Of a stretch of 64,000 bases of DNA, positions 14,706 through 29,222 are shown one piece after another. The first letter of the stretch is position 1; every line of letters starts with the position of its first letter. Source of the stretch: Protonemura montana (lineage: Eukaryota > Arthropoda > Insecta > Plecoptera > Nemouridae). The stretch is taken from NCBI GenBank assembly GCA_947568835.1, contig OX387602.1, forward strand, positions 12,017,021 to 12,081,020, in the 5' to 3' direction. The position numbers and the translations under genes were made by a program. The notes under the pieces were generated by a model, which was given only the letters and a program-made list of their open reading frames with translations, was not told where the DNA came from and ran no database searches.

Positions 14706-15225
14706 GGCTAGAAATAGGAAGGAAAGGCTGTTCGTCTTTTGCTAATGTTTCTGATGTTAGTTCAAAATAAAAACAAATATGAATATCCGCGGCTAAATTG
14801 TGTATGTCAGACTCATATCCTTGACTGGTAGCGGCAAATTTTCATTTAATAACGTCCCCCAGGATCGCATGTTTTCCTTGATTGTTTTACAAGAAAAACA
14901 TCACTTATTTTGCTGGAGGCTAGACGTTTACCAAAGAAAATCTTTGGCCGTTCATTCCTTATGGGTTTGACAATGATTTTTCAAAGATTAACCATTTGAT
15001 TCTTCCAGTACAGAAGTAATCTAAATAAATACAGCAAAGGGAGTATAACTTGAAATATCGTAAAATCTGTCACTAAATGTAAATTTTCTCAACAAGTCTT
15101 TGATATGAAAACGAAATTGGATTTGTTAATATACATATAATGCAGGAACGTTTGTTTTAAAATGTAATATAACGTGATGTAATGAATATACAGTAGGTTG
15201 GTGGTCGAGTGAGTTAGGGGTTTTT

Positions 15226-15244
15226 GGCGGGCGGGCGGGCGAGC
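15226..15244. repeat. (GGGC)n tetranucleotide repeat
   Basis: Four to five GGCG/GGGC units followed by GAGCG. A GA-rich and then a CAG/CGG-rich stretch (15311-15330) follows within 100 bases. Confidence 0.8.
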
Positions 15245-18200
15245 GATGCAGGAAGATGGTGGACTTGCCGGCACTCGAGAGAGAGTCGAGGGTGAGGGGG
15301 TGCAGCGATGGCAGCAGCGGCAGCAGCGGCCTCATCTCTTGCTTTGGTATATATACGTCAAGGCACGTCCTCTTTGGTCCCACTACTCCCAATGCATCAC
15401 GCAGTTGACACTTTGTGTCCCATATATCACCGACACCGCCGCCTATGTCGCCCGGATAGTTGCAAGTATTTGCATACAGCAACGAGCAACACACCAAAAC
15501 CAAGTGTGCTTTTTTTTTCTCTTGGTTAGATTTATTACCGGACTAATGTAGGGAGAATACAACCCCCCACCCCTCTCTTTACTCCATCTCTTCTTTTAGC
15601 AGTGCCTTTTTCTCCATGCCAAGCCGCTGCCGCGCTACGAGTATACCAACCCCTTTTGCTATAGTCACAGTATTAATCCGAACACCCACCCAAATTCGCT
15701 CGCTCCTATTCTAGTCGTGGCTCCAAAGAGTCCATTTAAAAGACAAACGTCCTATTGAATAATAGTCAGTACCAATCCCCTTTCGTCCATAAAAGAATCG
15801 CCGATAAATTTCTGCAGATGTGTGCATTAAATGCGATCCACGGGGCGAAATGAGGGGAGCGGGTGGACGGGGGATAAAGGTCAGGTCTTTAAAATGTCAG
15901 CTCATAATGGCAGATATCAATCACGTGATTCAATCAGAGAGATTCATGCTGCTTGATGCTGATTTGTCTAGGAATCTGACTCACTCGTGCGGCCGTATTG
16001 ACGGATTGTGTCACTTCGCTGCTGTGGGCTATGACAATATTACCCCAAGGTGGCGTTTTCGGTCTTGCCACGTGCATATCTGCATTACCTACATATACAA
16101 GGCCATGGTGCCAACATCACCGGAGCCGCATTTCAATGCCCTCGAACCAACGGCTCGGGATGCATAATTGAATTGTGAACTCTTGACATGGTGTAAAAAA
16201 GTTTGAGCGGATCAATCTTGAAGACATACATGCATAAACCGGCTTTTCCTGACCATTATTTTTAATAAAATATTAAAATAATCAGTCGGCAAGGAAATTA
16301 TCGTTGTGATGGACCTCACATGTTGCCAATCACGGAATCGCGTTCTAATTAAGTTTACTCATCATTTATGATTACATTCTCAAATAATTACACCTTTATA
16401 AATAGTAATACTCGACAATACCGTATGAGAACTCAATCTTGATTGGCCTCGGCCTCTGGTCATTTACTGCGAGACGCAAGGCGAGTAGTGAGCTTGGTGT
16501 GGTGAAGAACGCATTGGTCTCTAGCACATGTAATCTACGTGGACTCCGGTTGAAATGTACCTGTCGAGATGCGGACAATAGAGCAGTGAGGGGACAGAGC
16601 ACCAGCAGCCGTCGGTGTCTGCCGCGACGAGTGAATGAGACAGAAAAGAGAATGAAGAGAAGCGCGAGACAAGGAGAGGGATGGCCCCCAAAGTGGTGTC
16701 CGTGACAGGAAAATGGATCCCCACATTGCCCATCGATCAATTCTAACTTATGCATTGTTTAAGAGCTACGAAAATCTGTGGTCCAGACGATATTACTGCT
16801 CTTTGCTTGTGACAGAAAGAAGGCTTTGCGGAGAGTCATTACTCATTATGCTGAAAGAATACGCGCATACACACTCACATCAGAAGACAGTTTAAATCAA
16901 CCCTATGAGCCCGTTCTCCAAGGGGTCGAAGTGATAGTTTGGTCTGGGCTTGCAAATCAGTATGCGACAAAGTTTTTTCCTACTTCGAGCAAAGCGTCAT
17001 CTGGACGGTGAGAAGCCGATGTGAATTCGGGTCCAAATCGCAGAGTATTCAGATTATCAAAGCAAAGATCCGTTGTGGAATCTAGCTCGCGGGTGCGGGT
17101 GGAGGCTGTAGTCTTGAGAGAGATGTCTTGTTTGGTAGATTTTGAAGGATGACCGTTGGTTGTCTTTGGGGATGGATACTTCCCTGGATGACAATAATAC
17201 ATCTTCCCTCTTATCCGAGAGAGAGCGGTGAGCTCACGTGTGGACCGTGATGGATGGGTTATCAGGGCTGAGTGAGCGACCACGACTAGGAAATGGACCT
17301 CATATTTGATTCTCTTAGTTCGCCCCGTACACCCTTCCCCTTGCGCACCCCCGCCGGGCACCTTCGGCCCCACCTTCATCTACGCGCTCTCGACGTGGAG
17401 AGGTGCTGCCTGAGTTTTGATCAATCAATACAACTCACGCTGGACGCCGCCACTCGATGGCATATTCACGCTTTTGACAAATACTTGCTATAGTTGGACA
17501 TGTCACTTCATAGAATTAGTGCCTTTGCAAGCGGAATCGATTTTATTCGTTTTTTATGCTTTTTTTTAAGGAACTAAGACCCATTGATAGAGTTGAGTTT
17601 GAAATTTGTTACCAACCATGTTTTGATGTGATTTGTCTCGAGTGGTTTTGACAGCATTTCAAAGCGAGCTGTAGGGGAAACGTTCATTATCTAAATGTGA
17701 AAATATACTTTATTGAGTACTGACTAGCTACTGAATGTATGACGAATACGTCAGCCTGTAAAACATTTGTATAATAAGGATTTCACCTGGAGGGGTTGTC
17801 TAATTGTATACCGCGTCAAAATTAATTGAGGTTACGGCAGCCAGAGCTGATACAATTATTCACAAAGAGAGCATTTTGATCCAGGACTAGGCGCCCGTTG
17901 CCGGTGCCGTTGCCTGGATCCCTTTAGGGGTTCTATTCGAGTTCAGACAATACCAATAATCATCCTGGATAGACATCTGAGTGAAGATGAACATGGGATA
18001 AAACATTTACAAAATACTATGTTATATACATCTCTTTGTTTGCATAGCCCGAGGTAAACAGAATAACCGATTTTCAAATCAAATTACCCGTAAGCCGTAA
18101 CTATGTTTAAACAGCATAAATGATCGATAAAGGCTTTTGTTTGTGCAAACAATTATTGCAATTTTTCATGGATCGTCAATTTTAATGCAGTGCGCCAATT

Positions 18201-18536
18201 TCGATAATTGTTTCTCATTTAAAATCATGTGTGCTGCATTTTTTTTTTGGATAATTTGCAATTTTAATTAACTTTGAGTAGTAAATGAAGTGAAACAACA
18301 AGCGATTAGATCTTTGGTTGTCCAATCACTCAAAAACACCACTCAGTAGCAAACACACACATATGCACAAAAACACGATGAAAATTTGTCGGGGCTAATT
18401 TGGGCCGACGAGCTCGTCAGCTTGGACAGAGGGAGGATGCGAGGGGATGGGGTAATTACAAAATGCATGCACGCAGTTGATTATCTCTTTCACGTGTACT
18501 TGCAACCATTCAATTACAATTTACATCAGTGTTGTT

Positions 18537-18553
18537 ACACACACACACACACA
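18537..18553. repeat. (AC)8 microsatellite
   Basis: Seventeen bases of AC repeat about 85 bases upstream of ratchet point 1. Confidence 0.9.
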
Positions 18554-18607
18554 TACAGATTTAAAATGGCTAAACTGGCTCAATTTTCTGTGTCATTGAA
18601 GCAAATT

Positions 18608-18646
18608 GTTCTTTACCTGTTTTTTGTTTCTTTTTCAGGTAAGTAC
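18608..18646 (+). promoter_or_regulatory. Recursive splice site (ratchet point) 1, junction 18638|18639
   Basis: A pyrimidine-rich tract from about 18608 to 18636 ends in TTTTTCAG and is followed at once by GTAAGTAC, so a complete 3' splice site abuts a near-perfect U1-pairing 5' splice site with no exon between. In recursive splicing the upstream exon joins at this AG, which rebuilds CAG|GTAAGT and allows the next intron segment to be removed. Possible branch sequences are CTCAAT near 18580 and CTAAACT near 18570; neither is ideal in distance. The motif and its position are seen directly; use in splicing is inferred. Confidence 0.82.
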
Positions 18647-18717
18647 CTCTATCTACTTGACCTCTTGTCTTACGGAAAACGATGAAATTCACAACTCAAT
18701 CTGACTGGCAACAGAAG
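18639..18717 (+). other. Candidate recursive-splice exon 1 (79 nt, stops in all frames)
   Basis: This stretch runs from the ratchet junction to a second 5' splice site, AAG|GTAAGC, whose GT is at 18718-18719. Such an exon can let the 3' splice site be recognised by exon definition before the regenerated donor at 18639 wins and removes the exon again. All frames are closed: TGA at 18702 in frame 1, TAA at 18640 in frame 2 (part of the donor itself) and TGA at 18683 in frame 3. Its length is not a multiple of three. If kept in the mRNA it would truncate the protein and probably trigger nonsense-mediated decay. Splice signals and stops are seen; the exon's use is inferred. Confidence 0.6.
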
Positions 18718-21360
18718 GTAAGCGCTACTGTTTTGTCTGGCACAACAATTATCATTGCGCTGCAAACAAAAAGGGCCGTTTGCCTCACAACGGCGAGCAT
18801 GTCGAGAAAAAATTCGCGATGGACTCTAGCGACATTTCGTCGACGCCAAACAAGCGGAGCAAAAACATCGTCACAATTTACCGGAAACGAAATGACAAGC
18901 GACAAATTGAATATTGTGTAACTAACAATCATCCAAGTCCTGAGAACACGACGGCACCTTGTTCCAATCTCTCTTTTTTACTCCATTTTGGTTCCTCCAC
19001 GCGAAGGTAGTGTCTCTGGTAATTTCTTGATGCGACTAAATTGGCCGTGACGAAAGATTGTTTCAGAATAAGCAGAACCCTAAAGTATATTTGGCCCATT
19101 AAAACTGTTGCCATCATCGACCACCAGCTCGAAATATTGATTCTATCAAGCTTTGTTCTGGTTCTGATGGCACCAAAATGTCTTTGTCGCGTCTGTCGCT
19201 TGCCGCAGTGTCTATCGTATTTGATATGGCGTCACTGTCATCAGACAAATGAGAACGAAACTCACAAAAATAGTGACGTTCTTGTATAGATGACACTGAG
19301 ACAGCTTATTTCAGTTTTTATCTTTTTCTTTGTCGAGCTTTTGTCATTCGCTCTGTTCTCTTCGTGCGCGCCGCGCCGAGCGTCCTTCTTTTCTGCTGGT
19401 GCTGGTGGAAGATGTTCTCCTGTCACTCGGCCGTCTTGACGTGTGTTACAACGCAGACAAGAAGCGTAATAATGTTCAGTGACAGTTGTCAGTCGCTCGC
19501 GTTTCTTTTTCCGACGTTTTCCTCCTTTTCTTTCGTAAAACTTCGCGTAATGGAGTCAAGTTTTATTCCTGATTTCCTAACTCTTTTGGTCCGAAACTGT
19601 CAAGCAAAGCAATGGTTTTGTTTATTTATTTTTTCCTCATCTCTCTTATGAATCACGAACTTTCTTACAATGAAAACCGCAAATTCGTGATTTGTATCGT
19701 GCAAAATAGTCTCAGCACTATCTGGTTTGTGCCCCTGCATATCGGTGGGTGAACAGAGATGTAAACCTTTGAATTTAGAATTAGGCCAATTGCGAGCGTC
19801 AGGAGCAGTGCGTATACAGCTCGGGTCTAATTGCCGATTGAGATTCATACGAAACAAGTCGTCGTCTGTCGTTGTGAATCCTCTGCACGATGTCCCTTAT
19901 TCGTCACCCGAGCGACATGCCGTGGGTCCCAACCGAAAGGGACATATCCGACGTGCTACCCTCACGCGGGTTGCGTCGACGGCCACTGTCGCGAACAGGG
20001 TTTCATTTTACGGTTGAACGGTTGATCAGTTTGTTTGCATGACTGGGGGCTTGTCAAAGGGTTTGAGTGTAAGTGTCAACCATATGAAACTCAACAAGAC
20101 GAGAGGTTGCAGGACGGCACTACTGGTCGGCGTACATCCGCCTTCGTTCTGCCTCCGTTCTGCCTCCTCTTTACAACTGTTAGATTCTTCCACGACGCAC
20201 CCGACAACAGCGTCTCAACTTGACACGACGCGACGCAAATTTTCAAACATAAAGTTTCAAAGAGAGTGTGAGAACTTTTCCTATCTCTTAATTGAATAGA
20301 AAAGAAACTGGGTGGATTTTCATCACCTATGCTTTTATTGCGGCTGTGGGTCTCTGACATTAATTGTCTTTGAGTGAATCACCCTACAGCTTTTGAGTTC
20401 CATGGTTTCGACAACCTAGCGGTTGAACGTATAACGCCCATCCCCCTCATTCTCTTTTCGCAAATTGCAATTAGCTTGGCTTCCATTACAAGAAGAAATG
20501 CTATTTGAATTAATATAACCGTGTTAACATGGGGGATGGTACCTACCTTTAGGTAGCATGGAACAGTAGCAGCACATTTATTGAAGTGCTCAGCAATTAG
20601 GCAGACCTATCTTCATGTCTGCTTGGTGGCCAGCCTGTGGATGATTACCGTTCACGTCCGAGGCCACCATTTTGAGAAACAATCGATGCTCGTGATTATA
20701 TTGCTTAATGAGTAAGGTAATAGGATATGAGCTGGGCTTCATTACATACACCTGATACTAGTGGGTAGTGTGATTTCGTACCTTCAAGAAGAGCACGTGC
20801 TTTTGGTGTTGTACTGACCGTTAAAATCGAACATAAAACCGGCGCACACTGCAGATCATGTTCTAATAACGCGACACAAATGTTATGAAATGAAAAAATA
20901 ACAAGTACATTGTTCAATGCACAATCTGACACCTTTTGTTGGTTGTCTTATGTAAGCGAAATAACGGACGTGATCGGACAGCTGCATTTTAAAAGTAATT
21001 TAAAGAAAACGTGCGATTATCGAGACAAATGCTATCTCTTGAGCGAACAGAAATAGCCGCCAGAATGCGTGTAATCATGCGTGAATTGTGCATCACGGCA
21101 CGTCTTACATAATCCCTACCCTGAGAGCCGGGATAATTCTGTTCGTCTTCATTCTTTCCGGTCTCTCGTCTCTCAGTCTCGGAACTTCTTGATGACAGCT
21201 GTGAAGAAACAAACTAATTCAGGACCACAAACAATTGGCTGATCGGGTTGATTCTATAGAGAGTCTCTTTCATCATTGTCCGTGCCGTCTGCTTTAGGAG
21301 TAGAGACAGATCCGAGGAGCGAGTTGGTTCTCTGATGGATCCTTCGTGCACGTCGCTGCC

Positions 21361-21373
21361 TTCGTCGTCGTCG

Positions 21374-21407
<34 letters not shown>

Positions 21408-21409
21408 TG
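21361..21409. repeat. CGT/CGC trinucleotide island
   Basis: An almost pure run of CGT and CGC triplets, roughly 16 units, standing in otherwise AT-richer DNA. It is one of many short CpG-rich triplet islands in the window and is best read as a microsatellite. The arginine-rich frame it could encode is not part of a convincing ORF. Confidence 0.8.
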
Positions 21410-24400
21410 TAGTCTCTGTCCCGACTACCCCAATATTGCGCTGCAAAGCGACAATGGAGCAGACGCCTTAGAGGCTATCCCCTCAATCATGCAATGATCT
21501 GCTATGCGAAAACTTGCTCAAGCGAAGACGAGTGATACTCAACAATGGTGATTAACCAAAAGTGCATTGTATCCTATTCTAAACCCAGAGTATTGAAATA
21601 AACTATCGAGGCAATAATTGTAAATGATCGTTAACGTAGATTTATTTTTGTTTCTCTAAGTTATTATACGACATTCTAATAAGCACAAGATAAGTAATAG
21701 TCAATAGACATTGTGGTGTAGTGATTGCAGTACGCAGGTATCGCCGTAATCATAAAGTCTTTCATCAAAACATTCTGCGAGTCAGTTCCTGAGCGATCTT
21801 TTCAAAAGGCGCTTTGTCGGCGTACGTGGATACAATTAGGAGTGAGCGACATCTTGTAGCCCGTCAAGATGGTGAATGATGATTGCTTGTCATTTTCATA
21901 AGCAACAACATTTTGTTCGATGACGCTGCATGATCTGCTCCTATTGTTCAAGAGAATGGTGAAATTTTAAGATTCCGATACAATGGCTGGCATCATCTTT
22001 GAATGTACGAAAACTTGGAGCAAACAATTGTGTGATAAGTAACTGATGAACCAGAGAGCGAATGATTGCTGGAAACCATGGGGATAGAAGGAAAAGGGCG
22101 GATCCCGTCTGCGAACTCGGCACCTCCATCGGCAATTAGAATGGGCAAGCGGTATTGGACATGTTTCGCGCATGCGGGTATCATGCAAAAACGCTGTAAA
22201 ATCAAACTTGCTTCGATTTTGAACAGTCTTATTTTCAAAATAATACATGTTTTGTGCACATTACGAAAAATAAAAATTCTGTATATTGCAAAAATCACAA
22301 CATAAGCGTGAACTCAAGCTTAACCGCGTTTCTTTTCTATTCCGTTTCGCTACTTTTCAAGAGAATACTTGAAACGAAATCGTGGACCTCATTCTGAATG
22401 ACATCTTAATAACTCATTTGCCAGGTAGCCGATATTTCTTTGAATGTAGATCTTTGCGAAGTCTTGACGGCCTGTGCTGCTTCGTCGTCAGCAACACATG
22501 GACTTGAAAGTGACTCGCGCGACTCTCTTGAGGTTTCCACTGCGGTCTTTTCGTGTTCCCCGCAATTCGCCACGTCACCGTGCACCGGGCCGTTCTGCCG
22601 CCCCGGCCTCAGCCCCGGCCCATGCCACCTGATGGATTGTAGCTGAGTCTCGAAAATGACGAACCAGCCATCAATCATCTTCAACTCATCCAGCTTTGCT
22701 GAATCATGTATTGGGAACAGAAAGACTTCGGCATATGCTTCTTATCCTCCTCACCCCTCGGTCCTCTTGTACTCTCGCGGCTAACTTATTAATGACTTGG
22801 CAAATATTCAATAGATGAGATGCGATCCATTACGTCTCAAAGTCGTGCTGTTTGCACCGTCTACGGTCACACAAGCTACAAACAGAGCAGCGTACTTCGA
22901 TTAGAGGACAAAATCATGATTCACGTTTATTTTTGTCGAATTATACCTCATAAGCTTTTCCCCTGAAGTTGCCAGTTCTTGATTCATTTTGCTCATTTCA
23001 TATGTTACTGACAGTTAAAGATATAACTTCATTAGACCGTCGACAGACTTTGACTTAAAATCGAAAATGCATTTTATTGTTCAGCTGTTCATTTTGTCTG
23101 CAGAACTCGATCATTCTCAGTTCGAGTCTGAGAGCTGAAACAATGGACCCAACGCTCAGCTCGGCAATAAACTCAACGGAGATTTCATTATCAATTGACA
23201 TTGAATGAAGCTTGAATTTGATTGCCTGTCTATTCGTCCTCAGTTCATCAGTGCTTGATTGGCGGTATTGAAGACCTTCTTTCTATAACGAGCCGATTCC
23301 GAGGTAATGCGACTAGAATCATCTAGCGCAGTTCTTTACCTTCCACACCGCAAAAGAGATTCGAATGGTTCTGCTGAAACTGACAACCCAATATGACGAA
23401 CGGACATGCTTACGTCCATAAAACACTTCCGCGAAAATAGTGCAACAAAATTTGCGATTTTGGCAAACGTTCAATACTTAGCAATATAATCAATTTTGAA
23501 TTTCGTACGCACATCAGTGGCCGATGATTTATATTTTTGACGGTATAGCATGCAACGCTAAAACTTGATGGACACGTATTTGGCTGGCACCTCTCTTGTG
23601 CAAGTACGGGAATAAATTTCACGCATGCGAATCAATAATGACTGCAATGTGTGATTGCCTGACGTAAGAAAGAGTGACGTAACGCTATCAGGTGTCGTGT
23701 CTTGGAACTGTATCACGTGTCAATCCGTCGTCCTGACGATAGTCTTCCTGCCTTGTGTGCTAGGGGGCTTAGCTAGAGGTACCTGCGTTGGACCTGCTTT
23801 TTGTCGTGTCAGCTTTTCAGTTTTCTTGATCAATACAAGCGTAGAGAGTGCCACGAAACCTGCAATCTAGTGGCCATTATACCACCCGATTGGTAAATCA
23901 TCAGAACCTAATATTTCCCGAAGGTTTAATTCAACAATTTACATGTATAAATAGAACGAAAATTATGCTTCGCTAGCACGATTGGCTACTTTGTACGCAA
24001 CATGGTTGCCCCCGAAATCAAAATGTAATATTTATGGTCAAGATTTTGGTAAATGATATGCATTGGCATGTGGGCAATGTGAGACTGGCAGCACAGTACA
24101 GCACACGCGAATCACTCTAATGTATAAAGTGTCTTGATGGCCGAATGAATGACTCCTGGTGTCGATGGGTTTTCCCTCCTGCTCTCCCAAGGGAGCGCTA
24201 ACGCAACATTATAATGCTCGGCTTGCATAATGAGAGTGCAGAGACGCATTCCCGCCAAATGGCACAATACGAATGGTTATCTTTAATAAGACAAAGTGCA
24301 TTTGAGTCATTCAATGAAACAACCGACTAGACCCTCGTCTTTCCTCGACGCCCCATGTCTTCGGTAGATTTCCCACTTCCAGTTTGCAAACGAATCAATG

Positions 24401-24744
24401 CTCTCAGGTGGAGAGTTGAGTTCAAAGATCTACTGATGTTATACCGGACGGTTTTTCTACGTTACATGCGTGCTACAGTACAAGTACAATTACTTTTCTA
24501 GTAATAACACTCAGCCGAAAACAATTGAAGTGGAGCACGTTTTTCTTGTTGTTGCTATATTTAATTATATTAGCAGGAACTTCGTGTCGGAGGGCACTTG
24601 CCTGGAAGTCGGGTCGGGGCGCTCGTATCGGCCGATGGGCGATTAGCTTGATCGTCGGTACGGACTATTGGGCTTCGTTTAAAACACAAATAACGCCGGA
24701 TGAGGCTCGCGTTCCGCCTTACAATATGGTTATTGTTTTGTGCC

Positions 24745-24785
24745 TACACCGACGCCGACGCCGCGAGTCGGCCGTCGACTCCTTT
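24745..24785. repeat. CpG-rich GACGCC island
   Basis: Contains CGACGCCGACG at 24750-24760, the reverse complement of an 11-base word found six times in the second half of the window. Local composition is sharply more GC-rich than the flanks. Confidence 0.6.
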
Positions 24786-26084
24786 ACATTGAAAGCGGCA
24801 ACGGGGGAGGCTTTCTATGACCCATACAGAACGATTCATTCTGCAAATGAGAACTTTTCGAACAGAAACTGAAGTATTTGTATGCTGATTAGTAGCAGCG
24901 TAAACGCGCATAGTGTTTGGAATCGTCTTCTTAGCACGTGGGCACGAAGCGTCTACGCACTCCACAGGTTACGCGGGGGAGAGGAGCTTCAATGAACACT
25001 CGAACGTAATTTGTTTTAATAGCGAGACTTACTTAAATTAACGTGCGATAGGCACTAAAATTTGTATTCCAGCAAGGATGCGTACTAATGCACGCTACAT
25101 GTTCTTTGTGTTGATGCGTAACAACTAGACAAGTGCGTATACTCACAGTGTTACATCACAGATATACAATACCTTTACACAAACATGAAACAAAACAGGT
25201 CACTCAACACGATAAGCTAAAGATATTGCTACTAGGGGCGCAAAAGAGAAGAAATATATACGATAAGAATAAGTTATTTTTTTTTATATTGAATATTAAA
25301 GCGAAATGTGCCCTCCAGTTCACGTGCTATTGGCCCTCTGATAGTTATTACGGGCAATAGAAGGTTTCAGAACGTATTAGGTATGAAAGAGTGCACCTGA
25401 GATGGTGGCATCGCAGGACCTCCGCGCGACGCTGTGTACAGGGGTGAGCTCTTGGGTTCACAATACACAGTGTGTCTCGAATGGACCTCTGGACCAATAT
25501 CATCGCGCATCAGCATCCGAATGATGCAATTACCTATGGCAACTGCTCGCTTCCCTTTATCACCACTTGGAGCGAAACGCGGGCAAGTGAACAGAAGAAA
25601 TGAAAATGTGTTGGTTGGCAAATGTTTCAGAGGACCGGCCTCAGCCAGCCCCTGTATCGCCATCACACTGTTTATATTGACAACCGACATGCGCCATTCG
25701 TAATAGACAAAACGTGACGGTATCAAAAGAATTACTCCCAGCCGGCGAGATGTTTAAAAAAAATTTTCATGTAAGCTTTTGAAACATGAAAAAAAAAAAT
25801 CGTTTCAAATTTATTATAATTCTTATATATAGAAAGTAGAATTTGAGTTGTCAAAGGGAAAAAGGACATTTAACGTTGACAGTCAATTAAAACGGATTAT
25901 TTTCAGTGTGCGTTTTATATTTAATCAAGACGGATGGATTGATGCAGACATGCAGGCAAGAGGTTGAGGTATGTTTCTCAGCTAGCGGGCAGGAATAAGA
26001 GCAGATCTGTGCTCTGGGTGATCCGTTGGTTCCTAGCACGATATATGTGTGTCACATTGCAGTGTCGCGCTCTCTATTCTTAGC

Positions 26085-26135
26085 GAAGCCGACGCCGCAG
26101 ACGACGTCGAAGTCGGCGACGACGCCACGTGCTGC
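26085..26135. repeat. CpG-rich GACGCC/GACGTC island
   Basis: Fifty bases of interleaved GCCGAC, GACGTC and GGCGAC triplets ending next to a CACGTG-type E-box. It is low complexity and imperfect, of the same kind as the islands at 24.7, 45 and 54 kb. Confidence 0.6.
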
Positions 26136-29100
26136 CAACGAATCAATCAAGGCGACGCTATAATTTAGCTCTTTGTGAATAGGATATTAACGACGGATGG
26201 ATAGAAGCGTAATTCCTTGATTGGTCACGGAGCGCTGGCGTCCTATTCCTCCTGAAGCTCATTCCTGAATCCCAACGGAGCTATGAAAACTGCGAGTACA
26301 ATGGTCGCGCGTTGGGCTCAAGTCGAGGAGGGTCGCGGACGCGCAGATTCAGCGATTTGACGAATCCACCAGCACACAATGAGAAGATGAAAAACATTTC
26401 AGTCGTGTCCACAGGAGCAGTTGTCGACGTGTTTACTCATTAGCCAGGAAATCATTTTCAATATAAATTCGCTTGGCACATGTAGCGAGCTCACGAGCGC
26501 CAACTGGTGTAGCCAACGCCAAGACATTTTCCTTTCAATCAGCTCGTAGCACTCGGCAGGCGTAACTCATTCGGTGATATAATCAATACCGAGCTAATCT
26601 GAAATTCTATAGAAAGAGGGATCCTTAATCAACCGAAATCTTGCACGTTAGAGCTCAGCTACCCTTAGATTGACTGTCTGCAGTGGATCTCGTCACGTTA
26701 ATGATGAGCGACAGGTTGACAATGGTTGCCACGGTAACGTTCGGTGTGTTGTATGGCAAGCAATGTTTGTTGTATGGTGGATTTTCTTCTTGAAATAGGA
26801 GACAAGTTCGATGCAAATGTTTCGTCCGACACGTCTTCGCTTATTAGCTCGTAATTAGAAAATAATTATCTTTGGTAAGCAGAGCTGGGAAACTCTGTTA
26901 GGAGTTTATCAACATTAGGTTGTGTACGCGAGAAAGGGGGTGGTTGGGCGGGCTAACGGGTTGCGCTGGAATGGGGGGCGGGGGTAAGTTAGAAGGGCGA
27001 ACTGGTTGAATCACTAATATGACGTAAATCAAAGGGGTTGAATCATACTTCGTTACTATCCTCTGACAGTTAATGATGATTAAAAAGATTATATAAATTT
27101 ATTGTTTACCAGTGTTATCTCTCAGAAGGATTCGTATGTTAATTCACACCCTCCCACTCTGAAGTAATATATTAAAATATCCTATTTACTCCAATTAGAA
27201 ATGGTCTGCATATAAAATATCATGTTATTGCTACGGGGACACAAAAATACCACTCATCGTAACTCAAAACGCTCTAAAGAAAATTAGCTACAGAGTCGGG
27301 CAATCCTTTTTCCTCTTAAATCCCCAAACATACCACGTGTCTATCTCTTTCTCACTCTCCTTCGGCACCGCTCGACAAGGAACCTGCATCCCCGCTGTCC
27401 AATTACAGCTCCACATCATAGAGATATGCAAATACCTCTCACTTCACCCTCATGCTAGCTTTGAGATACCTACTTTATTTGCCTTAATCTCAGCGGTCAT
27501 ATTGTCTTTCCCGCGTTTCTACTTAGACACTTAATGCATCGCTGGTTGTCGGACGTGGGGAGCCCACCGCTGGTCATCTCCGGCCATGCTAATGCTCTTG
27601 TATGGGAAGCGACTAGATGTTGAATGCAATTAGCGCTATGTCTCTATCCATACGAGCCGAGCTCATTGAGTGTCCAGGCGAGCAGACCAAGCGGTCACCT
27701 GAGCTGACCAAAGTCCTTTCCACTTACTTATCAACCGGCAACCTCTTTCGAAACGTCGCCACGGACAATTCGATCGCGCGAATTTACGCTCATTTGGTTG
27801 AAATTGGGATGACAACGGTAACTAGATTTGCGTCCCCCTGATGAAGGACCTGCTATCGGCGCCACAGGCCCTGGCCCGCCTGGATGCGCCGAGACGCGGG
27901 CAAGGCACTGGGAAAATAACCAAAACATGCTTACACAGAGATGAGTTCTTGTCGCAGCTTGCCCGGCCACGGATGATCACTGGAGGAACAATAGCTGTTT
28001 GTGAAATTTGTGGCTGTCGGATGCTCTACAAGCGACCTCCTCAATCAAAATTATGACAAATTCGTTAATTTTAATTGTGGATTCAACGTTCTGGATCGGG
28101 CTGGGTAGAACGGTTCCCCCTTCCAGAATGTCGGTGGTGAGATGGCGTTTGGGCAGTGATGACGTATTGATAGCAACAGCCAGCCAAAAGGAATGGGGAC
28201 GAGTGGCAACAGCAGCCGAGAAGAGTCAAGACTCACGTAGAGAAAAGCGAGATAAGCAGCAGATACGAGACAAACACGCGCACAAGGCAGTCACACACAC
28301 ATACACACAATTTACTCTCGGTTCGGACATAAATCTCTCTGCTGGAGCGATTCATCAGCCCCTCATTCGAAGTATTGTGTAGCAAACAGACTGCTACCAC
28401 GGCAAGGCTTCAGCGAAATGGCAGAAAACCGAACGGCCAATATTTTACAAGTTTTTGACAACCGGGATGGCTTTTCCATCTTTGTGAGACTCGGATAGAT
28501 GCCGGACACCTGTGCTTTTTTGAGGGGTACTCCGGGCGGGGTTGAAGGGAGGCTGAGTATGGGTGGCAGGAGGGGTTAGAGTGGGGGCAACGGGCCCGTT
28601 CGTTTATATGAGTGAGTTACGAGAGAGAAGGAAACATCGAGCTTTATCCATTGAAAGAATGAAGAAAAGTATAGAAAAACCCCTTAAAATCTCTCCCAGT
28701 TACCCACTTTCGGGGTGTGTGTAGTATAGGCACCTCTCTATCGCACGCACAGCGATCGGGTATACTCCTGTTTCTTACTACCTTATAAACCCCCCCGGTA
28801 GCCCCCACTCCTGGCCCTGATTTATGTGATTCTGGAATCATGGCTCGGAGGAGAGCAAGCATACAGCTTGGATATTTATTTTATACATCTGTTCCCCTTG
28901 ACATAATGTCCCTCTATATATCGTGTGCATGCTTTTAGAGTGAAGGCTGTTAGTGAGAGAGATATGCCGACATTGAGCATTGCCAGCAAGAGACAGACAG
29001 TAGACGCCGCTGGAAGGGATGGATAGATGGCATCTAAAGGGATGAAATGGCTACGGGAGTGCAGCAATAACGAAATACGTATATATAGTACTACAATGCA

Positions 29101-29222
29101 GCATACCATTCCACGTTGTTTAGCACTTGGCAATTGCAACCAATGATGATGGCATGCTTCTTTAGGCAGCTATTATTTTAAGTTTCCAACTCATAAAACG
29201 CGAAATCTTCTCTGTACTTTGA

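Larger units (their letters stand above)
1..18638 (+). other. Inferred first recursive segment of a giant intron (5' part outside the window)
   Basis: No coding exon is recognisable here. The longest open frame, 5498-5950 (150 codons), has an antisense open frame over it and no familiar domain. Another of 148 codons at 10751-11197 runs through a CAG repeat and a C run. The rest is AT-rich spacer with scattered low-complexity tracts: a GT/TA tract near 3850, a CCAACCAG repeat at 4040-4073, CGT triplets near 7530, CAG triplets at 10974-10995, ATC triplets at 12101-12125, and CGG and GGGC tracts at 14298-14330 and 15226-15244. I saw no transposon coding region or tRNA. The intronic reading is inferred from the ratchet point ending the segment. 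The real 5' splice site would lie upstream of base 1. Confidence 0.55.
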